From: JAKAGZ01 sp963783855
GTDB taxonomy: Bacteria; Bacteroidota; Ignavibacteria; Ignavibacteriales; Ignavibacteriaceae
Reading direction: 5' to 3'
Length of the DNA: 64,000 nt
Assembly (NCBI GenBank): GCA_963783855.1
Contig: CAWAPE010000014.1
Coordinates: forward strand, 682,001 to 746,000
Below the pieces are notes generated by a model, which saw only the letters and a program-made list of their open reading frames with translations, had not been told where the DNA came from and searched no databases. Positions 27,798 through 38,872 of this stretch are shown piece by piece (positions within the stretch are counted from its first letter, which is position 1; every line of letters begins with the position of its first letter). The translations under genes and the position numbers were made by a program.

Positions 27798-28848
27798 ATG
27801 AAGATAGCAGTTTTATTATCCGGTGGAGTTGATAGCTCCGTTGCTTTGCGCTTGTTGCAGGAAGAAGGGCATGATATTACTGACATTTTATTTAAAAATC
27901 TGGCTGCAGGATGAATTTTCTTTCCTGGGAGATTGTCCATGGGAAGAAGATCTGGAATATGCACGCGGAGTTTGTAAACAGGCAGGAGTGCCGCTCGAAG
28001 TTTTACCTTTGCAGGATGAATACTGGGAACACGTGGTTTCCTACACAATTTCTGAAATTAAAGAAGGACGTACTCCCAATCCGGATATCTTTTGTAATAA
28101 GCTTATCAAGTTCGGGCAATTTTATGACAAGATAGATGACTCGTTTGAAAAAGTTGCCAGCGGGCATTATGCAACTGTTGAAAATGTAAATGGTATTTAT
28201 AAACTCAAAAGATCACCCGATCCTGTAAAAGATCAGACTTACTTTCTCGCTTACCTTACACAGCAGCAGCTTTCGCGTGCGCTTTTTCCCTTGGGGAAAT
28301 ATGAAAAAAAAGAAGTGCGCAACTTCGCTGAAAAATTTAATCTACCAAACAAGAATAGAAAAGACAGCCAGGGAATTTGTTTCCTCGGGCAGATAAAATT
28401 TAACGAATTCGTAAAACACCATCTTGGCGAAATAAAAGGCGATATTATTGAAGTAGAAACGGATGAAAAAAAAGGCGAACACAACGGTTATTATTTTTAT
28501 ACAATTGGTCAACGTTCCGGTTTAGGCCTATCACACGGCCCGTGGTATGTTGTTGATAAAGATGTTAAGAAAAATATTGTCTATATCTCTAAAGAAAATA
28601 AATCAGAGCGAAGCAGAAGTATTTTTGAAGTTGGAAAATTTAACTGGATAAATAATGTCCGACCTGATAAAGATGAATTACTTGTTAAAATCAGGCATGG
28701 CGCAAGATTTTATGAATGCAATCTTAATTTTCTGAACGATGAAAAAGCGAAAGTGGAACTAGCTACTCCAGACCAGGGAATTGCACCCGGGCAGTTTGCG
28801 GTTTTTTATGATGATCAGACCTGCCTTGGTGGTGGAGTTATCCTTTAA
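27798..28848 (+). CDS. mnmA: tRNA-specific 2-thiouridylase MnmA, frameshifted
   Basis: Synthesises the 2-thio group of wobble U34 in tRNA Lys/Glu/Gln. ATG at 27798 gives 'MKIAVLLSGGVDSSVALRLLQEEGHDIT', with the PP-loop SGGVDSS, then runs into TGA at 27912-27914. The family sequence continues in another frame from 'FYLKIWLQDEFSFLGDCPWEEDL' onward. The switch is at about 27881-27886, where one extra base fits. Both catalytic cysteines are intact downstream: 'NPDIFCNKLIKFG' and 'SQGICFLG'. The C-terminal 'GQFAVFYD' is present. MnmA is nearly universal, so a sequencing error is more likely than loss. Confidence 0.88.
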
Positions 28849-28957
28849 AGTTTTATTAACTTTTCTTTTCCTATCCGGTCAAAAACAATGGTATAATTGA
28901 TTAATTATTTTTAATATTAATAAATCAATTAGCCCTCTCTCCAAAATAAACAGTGAG

Positions 28958-31171
28958 ATGAAAATGAAGTCTTATCTGAAACTTTCTTTGTGCACTCTAT
29001 TATTAATTCTATTTGCATCGGGATTCTCAAATGCGCAGATGAATTCCAATTCAAATGAACTTGAAAAGAAATTTGATTCATACTTAAATCCCGCAGATTT
29101 AAAAGCCAGGCTTGAAAAGCTGAGTGCTCATCCGCATCATGTTGGTTCACCTTACGACAAGGAAAATGCTGAGTATATTCTTTCACTTTATAAATCGTGG
29201 GGATGGGATGCACACATAGAAACTTTTTATGCTTTATTTCCAACTCCCAAAACGCGCGTACTCGAAATGATTGCACCGCAGAAATTTACTCCGTTGTTAA
29301 AAGAACCGGTAATCAAGGAAGATGGAACTTCAAACCAGGTTGATGAACAACTCCCGACTTACAATGCATATTCAATAGACGGTGATGTAACCGGTGAACT
29401 GGTTTATGTTAATTATGGTATCCCTTCTGACTATGATCAGCTTGAAAGAATGGGGAAAAGTGTAAAAGGAAAAATAGTAATTGCACGCTATGGGGCTGCC
29501 TGGCGTGGAATAAAACCGAAAGTTGCTGCCGAACACGGGGCTATCGGATGTATAATGTATTCAGATCCGAGAAATGATGGCTACTACGTTGGTGATGTAT
29601 ATCCCCGCGGATCGTGGAGAAATGAATATGGGGTTCAGCGAGGATCCGTTGCTGATATGCCTGTTTATGCAGGTGATCCTTCCACTCCGTTTGTCGGCGC
29701 GACTAAAGATGCTAAACATCTTGCAGTTAAGGATATTAAAATATTGACAAAAATCCCCGTTATGCCAATTTCATATCACGACGCACTGCCAATGCTCAAA
29801 TCATTAACCGGTCCAGTTGTTCCGAATAACTGGAAAGGCGCGCTTCCAATAACCTATCACGTGGGACCGGGGTTGACGAAAATTCATCTTAAACTTGAAT
29901 TCAACTGGGACATAAAACCGGTTTATGATGTTATAGCAAAAATGAAAGGGAGCGAATTTCCTGATCAATGGATAATAAGAGGAAACCATCACGATGGTTG
30001 GGTAAACGGTGCGGATGATCCACTGAGCGGACAGGTAGCGATGCTCGAAGAAGCGAAAGCTTTCGGTGAACTTCACAAAAATGGATGGAACCCGAAACGC
30101 ACTCTTGTGTATTGTTCGTGGGATGGAGAAGAACCCGGTTTGATTGGATCAACAGAATGGTGTGAGACACATGCAGATGAATTAAAACAAAAAGCAGTGG
30201 CTTATATAAATTCGGATTCAAATGGCAGAGGCTTTTTATATGCAGGTGCTTCTCACACATTACAAAGTTTCATAAACGATGTAGCAAAAAATGTAACTGA
30301 TCCTGAAAAAGGAATTAGCGTCTGGGAAAGATTAAAAGCGAAAAGAATTCTGGATGCATCATCAACAGAAGCTAAAAAAGAAATTGAAAACAGCAATGAA
30401 TTAAAAGTTGGTGCACTCGGTTCCGGTTCAGATTATACACCGTTCCTTCAGCATCTTGGCATAGCTTCAATTAGCCTGGGATACGGCGGTGAAGATGAAG
30501 GTGGTGTATATCATTCTGTTTACGATTCTTATGATCATTACATGAGATTTGGTGATCCTACTTTTGAATACGGGATTACACTTGCAAAAACCGGCGGAAG
30601 ACTTATGATGAGATTAGCTGATGCAGAAATTCTGCCCTTTAACTTTTCAGTCTTTTCTAAAACGGTATCAGAATATTTGTCTCAGATCGAAAAAATGACA
30701 GATAAGATGAGAGAGAAAACGGAAGAATTAAATTATGAATTAAAGCATAATTTATTTGAAAAGGTTGCTGATCCCCAAAAAATTTCTGTTGCACCTAAAT
30801 CTGAAAATGAAGTCCCATATTTAGATTTTGCACCACTCGAAAACGCTGTTAGCGGATTACAAAAAAGTGCAGATAGTTTCCGGGATGCAAAAAATCAATT
30901 TATGGACACAGATAAAAAAATATCAGCTGAAAAAATAAAACAACTTAATGACATTATTTACAGATCAGAAAGAGCGCTAACAAATGAAAAAGGACTTGAT
31001 GGCCGTCCCTGGTATGTGCACGAAATTTATGCTCCCGGTTTTTATACCGGCTATGGCGTAAAAACACTGCCGGCTGTTCGTGAAGCAGTTGAAATGAGAA
31101 ACTGGGATGAAGCAAATAAACAGGTTACAATTGTCGCTGGAGTAATCAATAATTATTCATGCCCAAATTGA
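28958..31171 (+). CDS. M28-family metallopeptidase, glutamate carboxypeptidase II-like (with PA and TfR-dimer-like domains)
   Basis: A 737-residue exported zinc peptidase. Signal peptide about residues 1-26 (ends SGFSNAQ). A PA domain lies around residues 130-290 ('GKIVIARYGAAWRG', 'GAIGCIMYSDP'). The M28 core follows with 'RGNHHDGWVNGADDPLSG' (His and bridging Asp), 'SWDGEEPGLIGSTEW' (catalytic Glu plus ligand), 'NSDSNGRG' and 'SGSDYTPFLQ'. A helical domain resembling the transferrin-receptor dimerisation region closes it. Known relatives remove C-terminal residues from peptides. It opens a 13-kb run of exported peptidases and envelope proteins. ATG at 28964 is an equally possible start. Confidence 0.88.
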   Translation: MKMKSYLKLSLCTLLLILFASGFSNAQMNSNSNELEKKFDSYLNPADLKARLEKLSAHPHHVGSPYDKENAEYILSLYKSWGWDAHIETFYALFPTPKTRVLEMIAPQKFTPLLKEPVIKEDGTSNQVDEQLPTYNAYSIDGDVTGELVYVNYGIPSDYDQLERMGKSVKGKIVIARYGAAWRGIKPKVAAEHGAIGCIMYSDPRNDGYYVGDVYPRGSWRNEYGVQRGSVADMPVYAGDPSTPFVGATKDAKHLAVKDIKILTKIPVMPISYHDALPMLKSLTGPVVPNNWKGALPITYHVGPGLTKIHLKLEFNWDIKPVYDVIAKMKGSEFPDQWIIRGNHHDGWVNGADDPLSGQVAMLEEAKAFGELHKNGWNPKRTLVYCSWDGEEPGLIGSTEWCETHADELKQKAVAYINSDSNGRGFLYAGASHTLQSFINDVAKNVTDPEKGISVWERLKAKRILDASSTEAKKEIENSNELKVGALGSGSDYTPFLQHLGIASISLGYGGEDEGGVYHSVYDSYDHYMRFGDPTFEYGITLAKTGGRLMMRLADAEILPFNFSVFSKTVSEYLSQIEKMTDKMREKTEELNYELKHNLFEKVADPQKISVAPKSENEVPYLDFAPLENAVSGLQKSADSFRDAKNQFMDTDKKISAEKIKQLNDIIYRSERALTNEKGLDGRPWYVHEIYAPGFYTGYGVKTLPAVREAVEMRNWDEANKQVTIVAGVINNYSCPN

Positions 31172-31228
31172 TAACGCAACAATTTTATTGAAATCGTATT
31201 TGAAATAATAATTGTTTTGGGCTTCCAG

Positions 31229-31270
31229 GGTCTCTGCGACAAAATATTCCGCAGAGACCTGTGGAATATT
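31229..31270. other. Two overlapping, mutually exclusive stem-loops between convergent genes
   Basis: GGTCTCTGCG (31229-31238) pairs perfectly with CGCAGAGACC (31250-31259). Overlapping it, AATATTCC (31243-31250) pairs with GGAATATT (31263-31270). No T-run follows on either strand, so neither is a standard terminator. Confidence 0.6.
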
Positions 31271-31271
31271 G

Positions 31272-33451
31272 TTAAAGGTTATTAAAGAAGTAGTTTGAAA
31301 TTTTTGTAAATAAGTGCCACTGTGTTACGCCGCCGCTAATTCTGTGATTTTTGTTAGGATAAAACATAATATCAAATTGCCTGTTTGCGTCTATGAATTT
31401 CTGCATTAGCTGCATGGTGTTCTGGTAATGAACATTGTCATCTCCTGTTCCGTGGACAATCATTAATTTTCCTTTCAACCTGCCGGCGTAAGTAAATACG
31501 CTGGCTGCGTTGTATCCTTTTAAATTATCGATTGGAGAGCCCATATATCTTTCTGTCCATATTGTATCGTAAAGCCTGAAATCGGTTACGGGCGCAACGG
31601 CAACCCCGGCTTTAAAATAAGGAGCGCCTTTTGTCATCATCATGCAGGTCAGATAACCGCCTCCACTCCATCCCCAGAAACCGAGACGGGACGTATCTAC
31701 ATAAGGAAGAGTAGCAAGATATTTTGCTCCTTCAACCTGGTCGTGTACGGACCATTTGCCAAGGTCAAGATAGGATAAATCCTTGAAAGCTTTTCCTCTT
31801 CCACCTGTACCGCGGTTATCGACGCAGAAAACTATATATCCGTGCTCGGTCATAAACTGATGCCACAATGTTCTGCTTCCACCCCAGCGATCCACAACCA
31901 TTTGTGAACCGGGACCGCCGTAGCCGTAAACAAGCACAGGGTATTTTTTCGAAGGATCAAAATTTGCCGGTTTCATCATGTAAGCATTTAACTCGGTACC
32001 ATCGGTTGTTTTGAATTTTAAAAAATGCGGGTAGACCATTTTATAATCATTAAGTTTTGAGAATTTTTCCATTCTCAAGAACTCTTAACAATGATCCGTC
32101 GGCATTTCTTAAGGTAGTTTCTGTAGGGGTCGAAGCATTTGAGTAAAACTCAATGAAGTGTTTGTAATCGGGGGAGTAGTTTGCATTATACCAGCCATGC
32201 TCTCCCGAAGTTTTCTGAAAGTTAGTTCCGTCTAATTTTACGCGGTAAAGATTTTGCTGTATTGGTGAATCCTTTTTACCAGATAAATAAACCCAGCCGG
32301 TATTTTCATCAACTCCATCAACGGAACTTACTTCCCATTTCCCGGTTGTTATCCGGTTGATAAGTTTCCCGTCATAATCATAAAGATAGGCGTGGTTGTA
32401 ACCACTCTTTTCGGATGTCCAAATAATCCTGTTCGATTTTTTCAAAAAGAAAATATCATCGCGTACATCCACCCACGTTTTGCTCGAGTCTGTAATTACA
32501 GTCCTGGTTTGCCCCGTATTAACATCCGCCATCATAATTTCCAGATGATTCTGAAGCCTGTTCAGTCTCATTATTGCCAGAGTGCCGGAAGAATTTGTCC
32601 AGAAAATTCTCGGAATATAAATATCATCATTTGTGCCAATATCCATCCATGTTGTTTTTCTCGAATTAAGATCGGCAACACCGATTTTTACAATTGAATT
32701 TTGTTCGCCGACCTTTGGATACTTCAGGTCGAACACAGTGTTGTATTGTCCCATTTCATCGATTAGATGATATTCTTTTACCCTGGTTTGATCCAGTCTC
32801 CAGTAAGCAATTTTATTTCCGTCGGGCGACCAGCGCCACGCATCAGCCAGCCCGAATTCTTCTTCATAAACCCAATCGAATTCCCCGTTCAATATATTCT
32901 CAGTCCCGTCATTTGTAACTGCGGTTTCCTTTCCGGTTTTAAGATCAACTACGTAAATATTATGATCGCGGACAAAACCAACCCTTGTGCCGTCGGGAGA
33001 AAGTTTTACATTTCTTAAATGGATATTGCCATTGGAGAGTGCATTGATTTTTTTTGTAGCAAGATTATAAAGATAAAAAGGAGCCTGTGTAGAATGGCGC
33101 CAGATCGATTTGACAGGTCCCTCTATTAAAAGAAAATGTCCCATCGTCCGTCCACTGGTAATGACTCATTTTTATTTGCTGCCCGTCAAATTTAAGATCG
33201 GTTCCTTTTACCAGCAATGATTTTCTTCCTGTCGCCACGTTGTGTTGATAAATATCTTCTATCTTTTCACCCGGATTTAATTCTGTAAAAGTGAAGGCGG
33301 AACCATCCGGTTTCCACTGTATGTTCTGAACCGTTTTTCCGAAGAATTTGTTTGAATAATAAATATCCTGGAGCGAAAGTTTTTCCTTCTGTTGTGCGAA
33401 TGCGTGAAGGATAAACAATAAAGCAAATAATAATGAAAGTGTTTTTTTCAT
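31272..33451 (-). CDS. Dipeptidyl peptidase IV-like S9 peptidase, two frameshifts
   Basis: One exported serine peptidase spread over three frames. Piece 1 (33451 down to about 33133) has the signal peptide and start of the beta-propeller, to 'HYQWTDDGT'. Piece 2 (to about 32070) has the propeller with the 'FDWVYEEEFG' dipeptide-anchoring Glu motif. Piece 3 (to 31272) is the alpha/beta hydrolase with nucleophile 'WGWSGGGYLT', acid 'HGTGDDNVHYQN' and base 'NKNHRISGG'. Removing one T from the TTTT run (complement of 33133-33136) and one G (complement of 32069-32070) restores a continuous protein of about 726 aa. Note GWSGGG where family members usually have GWSYGG. Confidence 0.87.
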
Positions 33452-33564
33452 TTAATTCTCCGAATTAATAAATACTAAATTTTAATTTTCGTGCAGTAAT
33501 AAATCAGAAGCCATAAATCTATAATCGGATATTGTTTAACGTTTAGGCCTTTGTGCTTCGAATT

Positions 33565-35253
33565 TTATTTCGGCCATAATTTTTTAATTTCATCTTTTAA
33601 TCCGAGGTATTCCCATCTTTGCAGGGCAACAGGTACGTTTCCGTTTACCATCATATAATCGTGGTAATTTTTAAGATTAAATTTATCACCCAGATAAATT
33701 TTCGCATCAGAAATTAATTGCAGGATTTGAATCTTTCCTATCTGGTAAGTGATTGCCTGTCCGGGAGTCGAAGCGAAAAACCCGGCTTCGTGGACCGCGG
33801 ATTCTTTGTCCATAGGAACGGTTGAAGCAAGGTAATTACCCGCCTGTTCAATTGAATAAATTCCGAGAGCCAGGTTAACATCAACATTTACCCTTAGCGC
33901 CCGAAGCCGCATAAAACTATAAATTATTTCTTTTGAGTGAGGGCTGTTATCAAACAGGCCGAGCTGCAGCATCAGTTCCTCAACATAAAACCCGATTCCC
34001 TCGTTGGAGTTTGAATCAAAATAATGCCTGCGCACAGGGTCAGGATTCTTCCACGACTGTGCCAATTGGAAATAATGTCCGGGAACTCCTTCGTGAATGA
34101 TTATCGGGCGCGGATCCTGCGCTGTTGCCCGGCTGAAATAGGACAGGTCATCGGAAGGATTCGGAATATATCTGACGCAGTCTTCATCAAGTCTTGCGGG
34201 AGAAGTAAAATCGTCATTTTCACCATACCCTGACATCGGTAATAGATAATCAGGAAAGGGCCGGTTTGTATAATGCTTTATCCATACGGGGACGGACATA
34301 ACGTTTTTTTCAACAAGAAGGTTTCTTATTGCTTCCTCATCAATTTTATTCTGATGAATTTGTTTATCAATTGATGAGAATATTTTTAGAGGTGGCAGGT
34401 TTTTATTTTTCAATTTTTCGATAGTATCGAATGTAACAGCCCTGTTCCATTCCGTATTGCTCATTAGTAACAGTTCTTCAGGGGAATAGGGAACAAGCGC
34501 GATATTCTTCAAAAAATATTCGTAGTTTTTTCTTCCGATGCTGTAGCTTTTATTCATGCGGGCTCTGTTATTTTTCAGCCAGTCGATATAATTGTTTAGA
34601 GCCTGTGCAGCATATGTCACACTTTTATCGATTTTTTCATTGAAATAGCGCGGGTAATCTTTTTTCAAAAATGAAAATGATTTTTGAAGGTTTTCAGCAC
34701 TTCCTGTGAGCATACCAATGGCAATATCGGCAAAGGCGCTTACAGGATTTTTCAGGTTATCTTTTGCATCTTTCAGAGTTTCGGGAATTTTTTTTAATCT
34801 AACAATAATATTGTTAGCTCTCTTTTTTGTCATTGAACTACTGACAACCAGTAGATCGTGAATTGTGCCTAGGGTTTGGAAAACATAAAATTCCGGGTGT
34901 GAATAGGGGAGTCTCAAAACATTTAATTCCCAGTTAACACGTTCTATGGCAGAATGAAGTAGAAGATAATCTACGCTGTCAGCCCGGCTCCATCCTTTCC
35001 GGTCAATATTTCTTAATCTCTTGCTGAATTCCTGGTATTTCTCTTCATAATGCCTTAAAGAAGTCGGAGAATAATCGGGGACCCAGCCGTCCGGCCTTTC
35101 TATTCGCGGAACATCATCCCCGGTTACCGGTTGTGTAATTGTGCGCCAATTAAAAAATTCTTTTGATAATTTTTGTAAAGAAGGGTTTGATTGTGGAAAA
35201 ATATTAATTAGAAAGAGAAAACTTGAAATCAAAAAAAGTTTCATTAATTCCAT
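33565..35253 (-). CDS. DUF885-family exported protein (putative metallopeptidase-like)
   Basis: 562 residues with an N-terminal signal (MELMKLFLISSFLFLINIFPQS). The mostly helical body carries 'IIIHEGVPGHYFQLAQ', the HEGxPGH signature of DUF885 proteins. A second motif is 'NEGIGFYVEELMLQLG'. Both resemble gluzincin metal motifs, and some family members have been described as peptidases. It sits beside the S9 and M28 peptidases, which supports a role in extracytoplasmic peptide breakdown, by context only. Confidence 0.8.
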   Translation of the reverse strand: MELMKLFLISSFLFLINIFPQSNPSLQKLSKEFFNWRTITQPVTGDDVPRIERPDGWVPDYSPTSLRHYEEKYQEFSKRLRNIDRKGWSRADSVDYLLLHSAIERVNWELNVLRLPYSHPEFYVFQTLGTIHDLLVVSSSMTKKRANNIIVRLKKIPETLKDAKDNLKNPVSAFADIAIGMLTGSAENLQKSFSFLKKDYPRYFNEKIDKSVTYAAQALNNYIDWLKNNRARMNKSYSIGRKNYEYFLKNIALVPYSPEELLLMSNTEWNRAVTFDTIEKLKNKNLPPLKIFSSIDKQIHQNKIDEEAIRNLLVEKNVMSVPVWIKHYTNRPFPDYLLPMSGYGENDDFTSPARLDEDCVRYIPNPSDDLSYFSRATAQDPRPIIIHEGVPGHYFQLAQSWKNPDPVRRHYFDSNSNEGIGFYVEELMLQLGLFDNSPHSKEIIYSFMRLRALRVNVDVNLALGIYSIEQAGNYLASTVPMDKESAVHEAGFFASTPGQAITYQIGKIQILQLISDAKIYLGDKFNLKNYHDYMMVNGNVPVALQRWEYLGLKDEIKKLWPK

Positions 35254-35397
35254 TCCTGTTTTGATGGATTATTATTCGTCACTGTTTCAAAATACGTAAA
35301 AAATAGGTGGAAGATCTAAAATAAAATAATTAACTATAGTAACTTTTTAAACCTTTCCTTCGTCTAATTTATAAATAAACTAAATTCGGAATATACG

Positions 35398-37581
35398 ATG
35401 AAAAACTTTCTGCTATTGCTATTAGTTGTTTTGCTATCCACTTTATTTATAAATGCACAAACCAAAAAACTTCTTTTAAGAGAAACGGACAAGGAAATTA
35501 AAGTTGACGGCGTAATTGATCCTGTATGGAATACTGCAGATTCGACTTCCGGCTTTTTCCAGCTGTCTCCTTATTATGATCAGCCACCAACAGTAAAAAC
35601 AGTAGCAAAAGTGTTAACAACAAAAGATGCAATTTATGCTTTAATGGTATGCTACGATGATGAAAAAAATATTCAGGCTTTTACAGGAATGCTTGACGCA
35701 TTTTCCGGGGATATCGTTTCCATTATGTTCGATACTTTCGGCGATAATAAAACCGCCTATAAATTTGCCGTTAGCGCATCCGGTGTAAGAGCTGATTGCA
35801 GGCTGCTGGACGACGCCAGGAACCGCGATTATAATTATGACGGCATCTGGTTTTCGGGTACAAAAATTTATTCCTGGGGATTCGTTGTAGAGTGGAAAAT
35901 ACCATATAAATCAATTCAATACGATGAAAATCTAACGGAATGGGGACTGGACTTTGACAGATACCGCCCGATTAATTCTGAAGATCTTTACTGGAATAAG
36001 TATAATAAAGCTGAGGGTCAGAGAATTTCAAAATTCGGCAAACTGGTTTTTGAAAACTTTCATCCTACAGTACACGGATTAAACCTTGAAGTTTACCCGG
36101 TTGCTTTGACGAAAGCTACATATATAAATGATGGTAAGTATAAAATAGACCCACAGGCCGGGCTGGATATTTTATATAATCCTTCTCCCAAACTAAAATT
36201 TCAGCTAACAGCAAACCCGGATTTTGCTCAGATAGAAGCGGACCCTTTCAATTTTAATATTTCTAGGTACGAATCTTTTTTTAGTGAAAGAAGACCTTTC
36301 TTTACTGAGGGTAACGAAATTTTTCAGGCATCGGGACGAGAAAGAAACACAGGCTTTTACAGACCTCTTGAATTATTCTACTCACGGAGAATTGGCAAAA
36401 TATTACCCGATGGAAACACTGTTCCACTAATAGTTGGAGCAAAAGCATTTGGCCGTTTTGGGGATCTTGAATACGGTGGGTTTACGGCCATAACAGGTGA
36501 AAGACAATACTCAGATTATAATGGAAAAACTCAAACTGAAAAGCGCGCTTATTTTGGTTCGGGGAGAATCAAAACTAACTTCTCAGAAAACTCTACTATT
36601 GGTGCTTTGTTTGTTGGTAAAAAAACTAATACTGATACATACGGTGTAATAGATGTTGACGGTGCTTTCAGAACTACCAAGTGGCAACTTTCCTATCAAC
36701 TTGCAAGATCAATAAAAAATTCAGATGGCGATTTTGCAGCTTCGGCCGGTTTTGTAAATTTTGGAGATAAGTGGATAAATCTAGCGAGATTAAGATATGT
36801 GGGACAAAATTTTGATATCAGTCAGGTAGGATATGTTCCGTGGACCGGAACAGGTGAACTTACTACTTTGGTGGGCCCGATATGGCGGCCTGAAACGGGT
36901 GTACTCGACCAAATTTTATTGTTGGCAGGTTTTTCAATCAACAATAAAAAATTTGAAAACGATTATACAGACAAAAGCGTAATTGTGGATTTCAACATGC
37001 ATTTCCGCAGTAACTGGGGATACGAAATAAGTTACCAATATGGAAAATCGAGGGACCAGGGAATTGTATATGATTCGCACGAACTGGATTTTAGTTCATG
37101 GTACAGTGTCTCGCCGCGCTGGAATGGTAATCTTTACGGCGGGTATGCGAAAACATATAATTTTTCCAGGAACTATTTAGCTTCATATTCCTGGGGTGGA
37201 ATATCTTTGAGCTATAAAATTCTCAGCACACTCGAAGCTGGTACCTCTTATGATATGTTTGTCGAGGGAAAACCCGGAGGTGGAGTTGAAGCAATAACAT
37301 ATAACGCTCGTCCCTATTTTTCGCTAACACCAATCAATAATATGAACCTGCGCGTGTATGTTGATAATGTTTTTTCCAGCGAAACAGATCACCTCGAAAG
37401 GGTGCTTCTTGGCGTTTTGTATTCTTATAATTTTTCACCTAAGAGCTGGATTTATTTTGCATACAACCAGTTGAGTAACAGGAGCCAGGAACTTGATCAA
37501 AATGGAATACCTATGCCGATAAAAATGCATGTTACAGACAGAGTGGCAGTTGTTAAAATAAAATATTTATATTATTTCTAA
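35398..37581 (+). CDS. DUF5916 outer-membrane protein with N-terminal CBM9-like domain
   Basis: 727 residues. Signal peptide ends ...LFINAQ. Residues about 25-220 form a carbohydrate-binding module 9-like sandwich ('KVDGVIDPVWNTADS', 'GIWFSGTKIYSWGFVVEWKIPY'). After a conserved 'NPDFAQIEADPFNFNISRYE...ERRPFFTEG' block come many alternating aromatic strands, consistent with an outer-membrane beta-barrel. The family is common in Bacteroidota, and its function is not established. It is monocistronic, with a strong terminator after it. Confidence 0.8.
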   Translation: MKNFLLLLLVVLLSTLFINAQTKKLLLRETDKEIKVDGVIDPVWNTADSTSGFFQLSPYYDQPPTVKTVAKVLTTKDAIYALMVCYDDEKNIQAFTGMLDAFSGDIVSIMFDTFGDNKTAYKFAVSASGVRADCRLLDDARNRDYNYDGIWFSGTKIYSWGFVVEWKIPYKSIQYDENLTEWGLDFDRYRPINSEDLYWNKYNKAEGQRISKFGKLVFENFHPTVHGLNLEVYPVALTKATYINDGKYKIDPQAGLDILYNPSPKLKFQLTANPDFAQIEADPFNFNISRYESFFSERRPFFTEGNEIFQASGRERNTGFYRPLELFYSRRIGKILPDGNTVPLIVGAKAFGRFGDLEYGGFTAITGERQYSDYNGKTQTEKRAYFGSGRIKTNFSENSTIGALFVGKKTNTDTYGVIDVDGAFRTTKWQLSYQLARSIKNSDGDFAASAGFVNFGDKWINLARLRYVGQNFDISQVGYVPWTGTGELTTLVGPIWRPETGVLDQILLLAGFSINNKKFENDYTDKSVIVDFNMHFRSNWGYEISYQYGKSRDQGIVYDSHELDFSSWYSVSPRWNGNLYGGYAKTYNFSRNYLASYSWGGISLSYKILSTLEAGTSYDMFVEGKPGGGVEAITYNARPYFSLTPINNMNLRVYVDNVFSSETDHLERVLLGVLYSYNFSPKSWIYFAYNQLSNRSQELDQNGIPMPIKMHVTDRVAVVKIKYLYYF

Positions 37582-37589
37582 ATACAAGT

Positions 37590-37632
37590 AACCTTCAAGG
37601 TAACTGCGTTGCGGTCTTGAAGGTTTTTTTTT
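37590..37632. terminator. Rho-independent terminator after the DUF5916 gene
   Basis: AACCTTCAAG (37590-37599) pairs with CTTGAAGGTT (37616-37625), followed by T's to 37632. It lies between convergent genes, so it may also end the dinB transcript arriving from the other side. Confidence 0.85.
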
Positions 37633-37635
37633 GAT

Positions 37636-38715
37636 TTAAAACTCCAGATCAAGTTGATCCGAAATTATTTTAGGGCCTTCGTGATTTAAATTAGAAAGAC
37701 CGACTCCAAGTAATCTCACCGCTCTGGCCGGTTTTTCCGGAGTAAAAAGTAATTCTTTTATTACAGGGAAAATTGCTTCCTTAGAATCCACAAAAACATT
37801 TAAAGTTCTGCTCCGTGTAGTAAGCTGAAAATCATGGTATTTTATTTTCAGAGTAATTGTTTTCCCCTGTGTCTTTAATTTTTTCATGCTTCGTTCAAGT
37901 CCTGCTACAATCTTTTCAAGTTCTTCAAGCATAATATTTTCATCGTCTATATCATCGTTAAAGGTACTTTCGGAACTAATAGATTTTCTGATCCTGTCAG
38001 GAACAACCGGGCTGTTGTGTTCACACCTGACAAGATGAAAATAATAAGCACCGGTTTTACCGAAACGTTTTACCAGTTCGTTCATTTCTATTCTTTTTAT
38101 ATCGATGCCGGTTTTTATTCCCAGCTTGTTCATCTTTGCTGCGGTTACTTTGCCTATACCAGGAATTTTTTCTATCGGCAACCTTTCGATAAAGGCTTCA
38201 GCTTTTTCGGGAGTGATTACTGTGAGTCCGTCCGGTTTCTGCATATCTGATGCAACTTTAGCCAGGAATTTATTAATTGAAACCCCGGCTGAGGCGGTTA
38301 AATGAAGTTCTTCTTTTATTCTTTTTTTTATTTCTTTAGCAATCAGCGTAGCGGACGTATTTTCGGCTTTGTTCTCAGTCACATCAAGATATGCTTCATC
38401 GAGTGAAAGTGGCTCTACAAGATTTGTATAGCTTTTAAAAATTTCTCTTATCTGTTTTGAAACATTTTTATAAGCTTCAAATCGTGGCTTTACAAAAATT
38501 ATATGTGGGCATCTGTCAATTGCAATACGCGAAGCCATTGCAGAATGAACCCCGAATTTCCGGGCTTCATAACTTGCGGTCATAACAACGCCGCGTTTTT
38601 CGGAACCGCCTACCGCTATTGCTTTTCCCCTTAATTCCGGGTTATCCCGCTGCTCAACGGACGCGTAAAAAGCGTCCATATCTACGTGAATTATTTTTCT
38701 GATTTCTTTTGCCAA
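37636..38715 (-). CDS. dinB: DNA polymerase IV (Y-family translesion polymerase)
   Basis: 359 residues. Catalytic carboxylates are in 'IIHVDMDAFYASVEQRD' at the N terminus and in 'SLDEAYLDVT' near residue 105. The helix-hairpin-helix 'IEKIPGIGKVTAAKMNKLGI' and a little-finger domain complete the standard architecture. Length is normal for DinB. Known role: error-prone bypass synthesis at blocked forks. No LexA-type operator was recognised in the 157 bp shared with the divergent tricorn gene. Confidence 0.93.
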   Translation of the reverse strand: MAKEIRKIIHVDMDAFYASVEQRDNPELRGKAIAVGGSEKRGVVMTASYEARKFGVHSAMASRIAIDRCPHIIFVKPRFEAYKNVSKQIREIFKSYTNLVEPLSLDEAYLDVTENKAENTSATLIAKEIKKRIKEELHLTASAGVSINKFLAKVASDMQKPDGLTVITPEKAEAFIERLPIEKIPGIGKVTAAKMNKLGIKTGIDIKRIEMNELVKRFGKTGAYYFHLVRCEHNSPVVPDRIRKSISSESTFNDDIDDENIMLEELEKIVAGLERSMKKLKTQGKTITLKIKYHDFQLTTRSRTLNVFVDSKEAIFPVIKELLFTPEKPARAVRLLGVGLSNLNHEGPKIISDQLDLEF

Positions 38716-38872
38716 TTTACAACCCGGGATGAATTACTAAAGATAAAGTAAATATTTAATTAACAAAATAAATCAGATTTTACTCCATCCATCCCAAAAA
38801 TTTCGATTCTATTAATAAATTTCAGTAATTTCAAAAGCTACATTAAAAGACGAGGTAAAAAAATGAAATACT

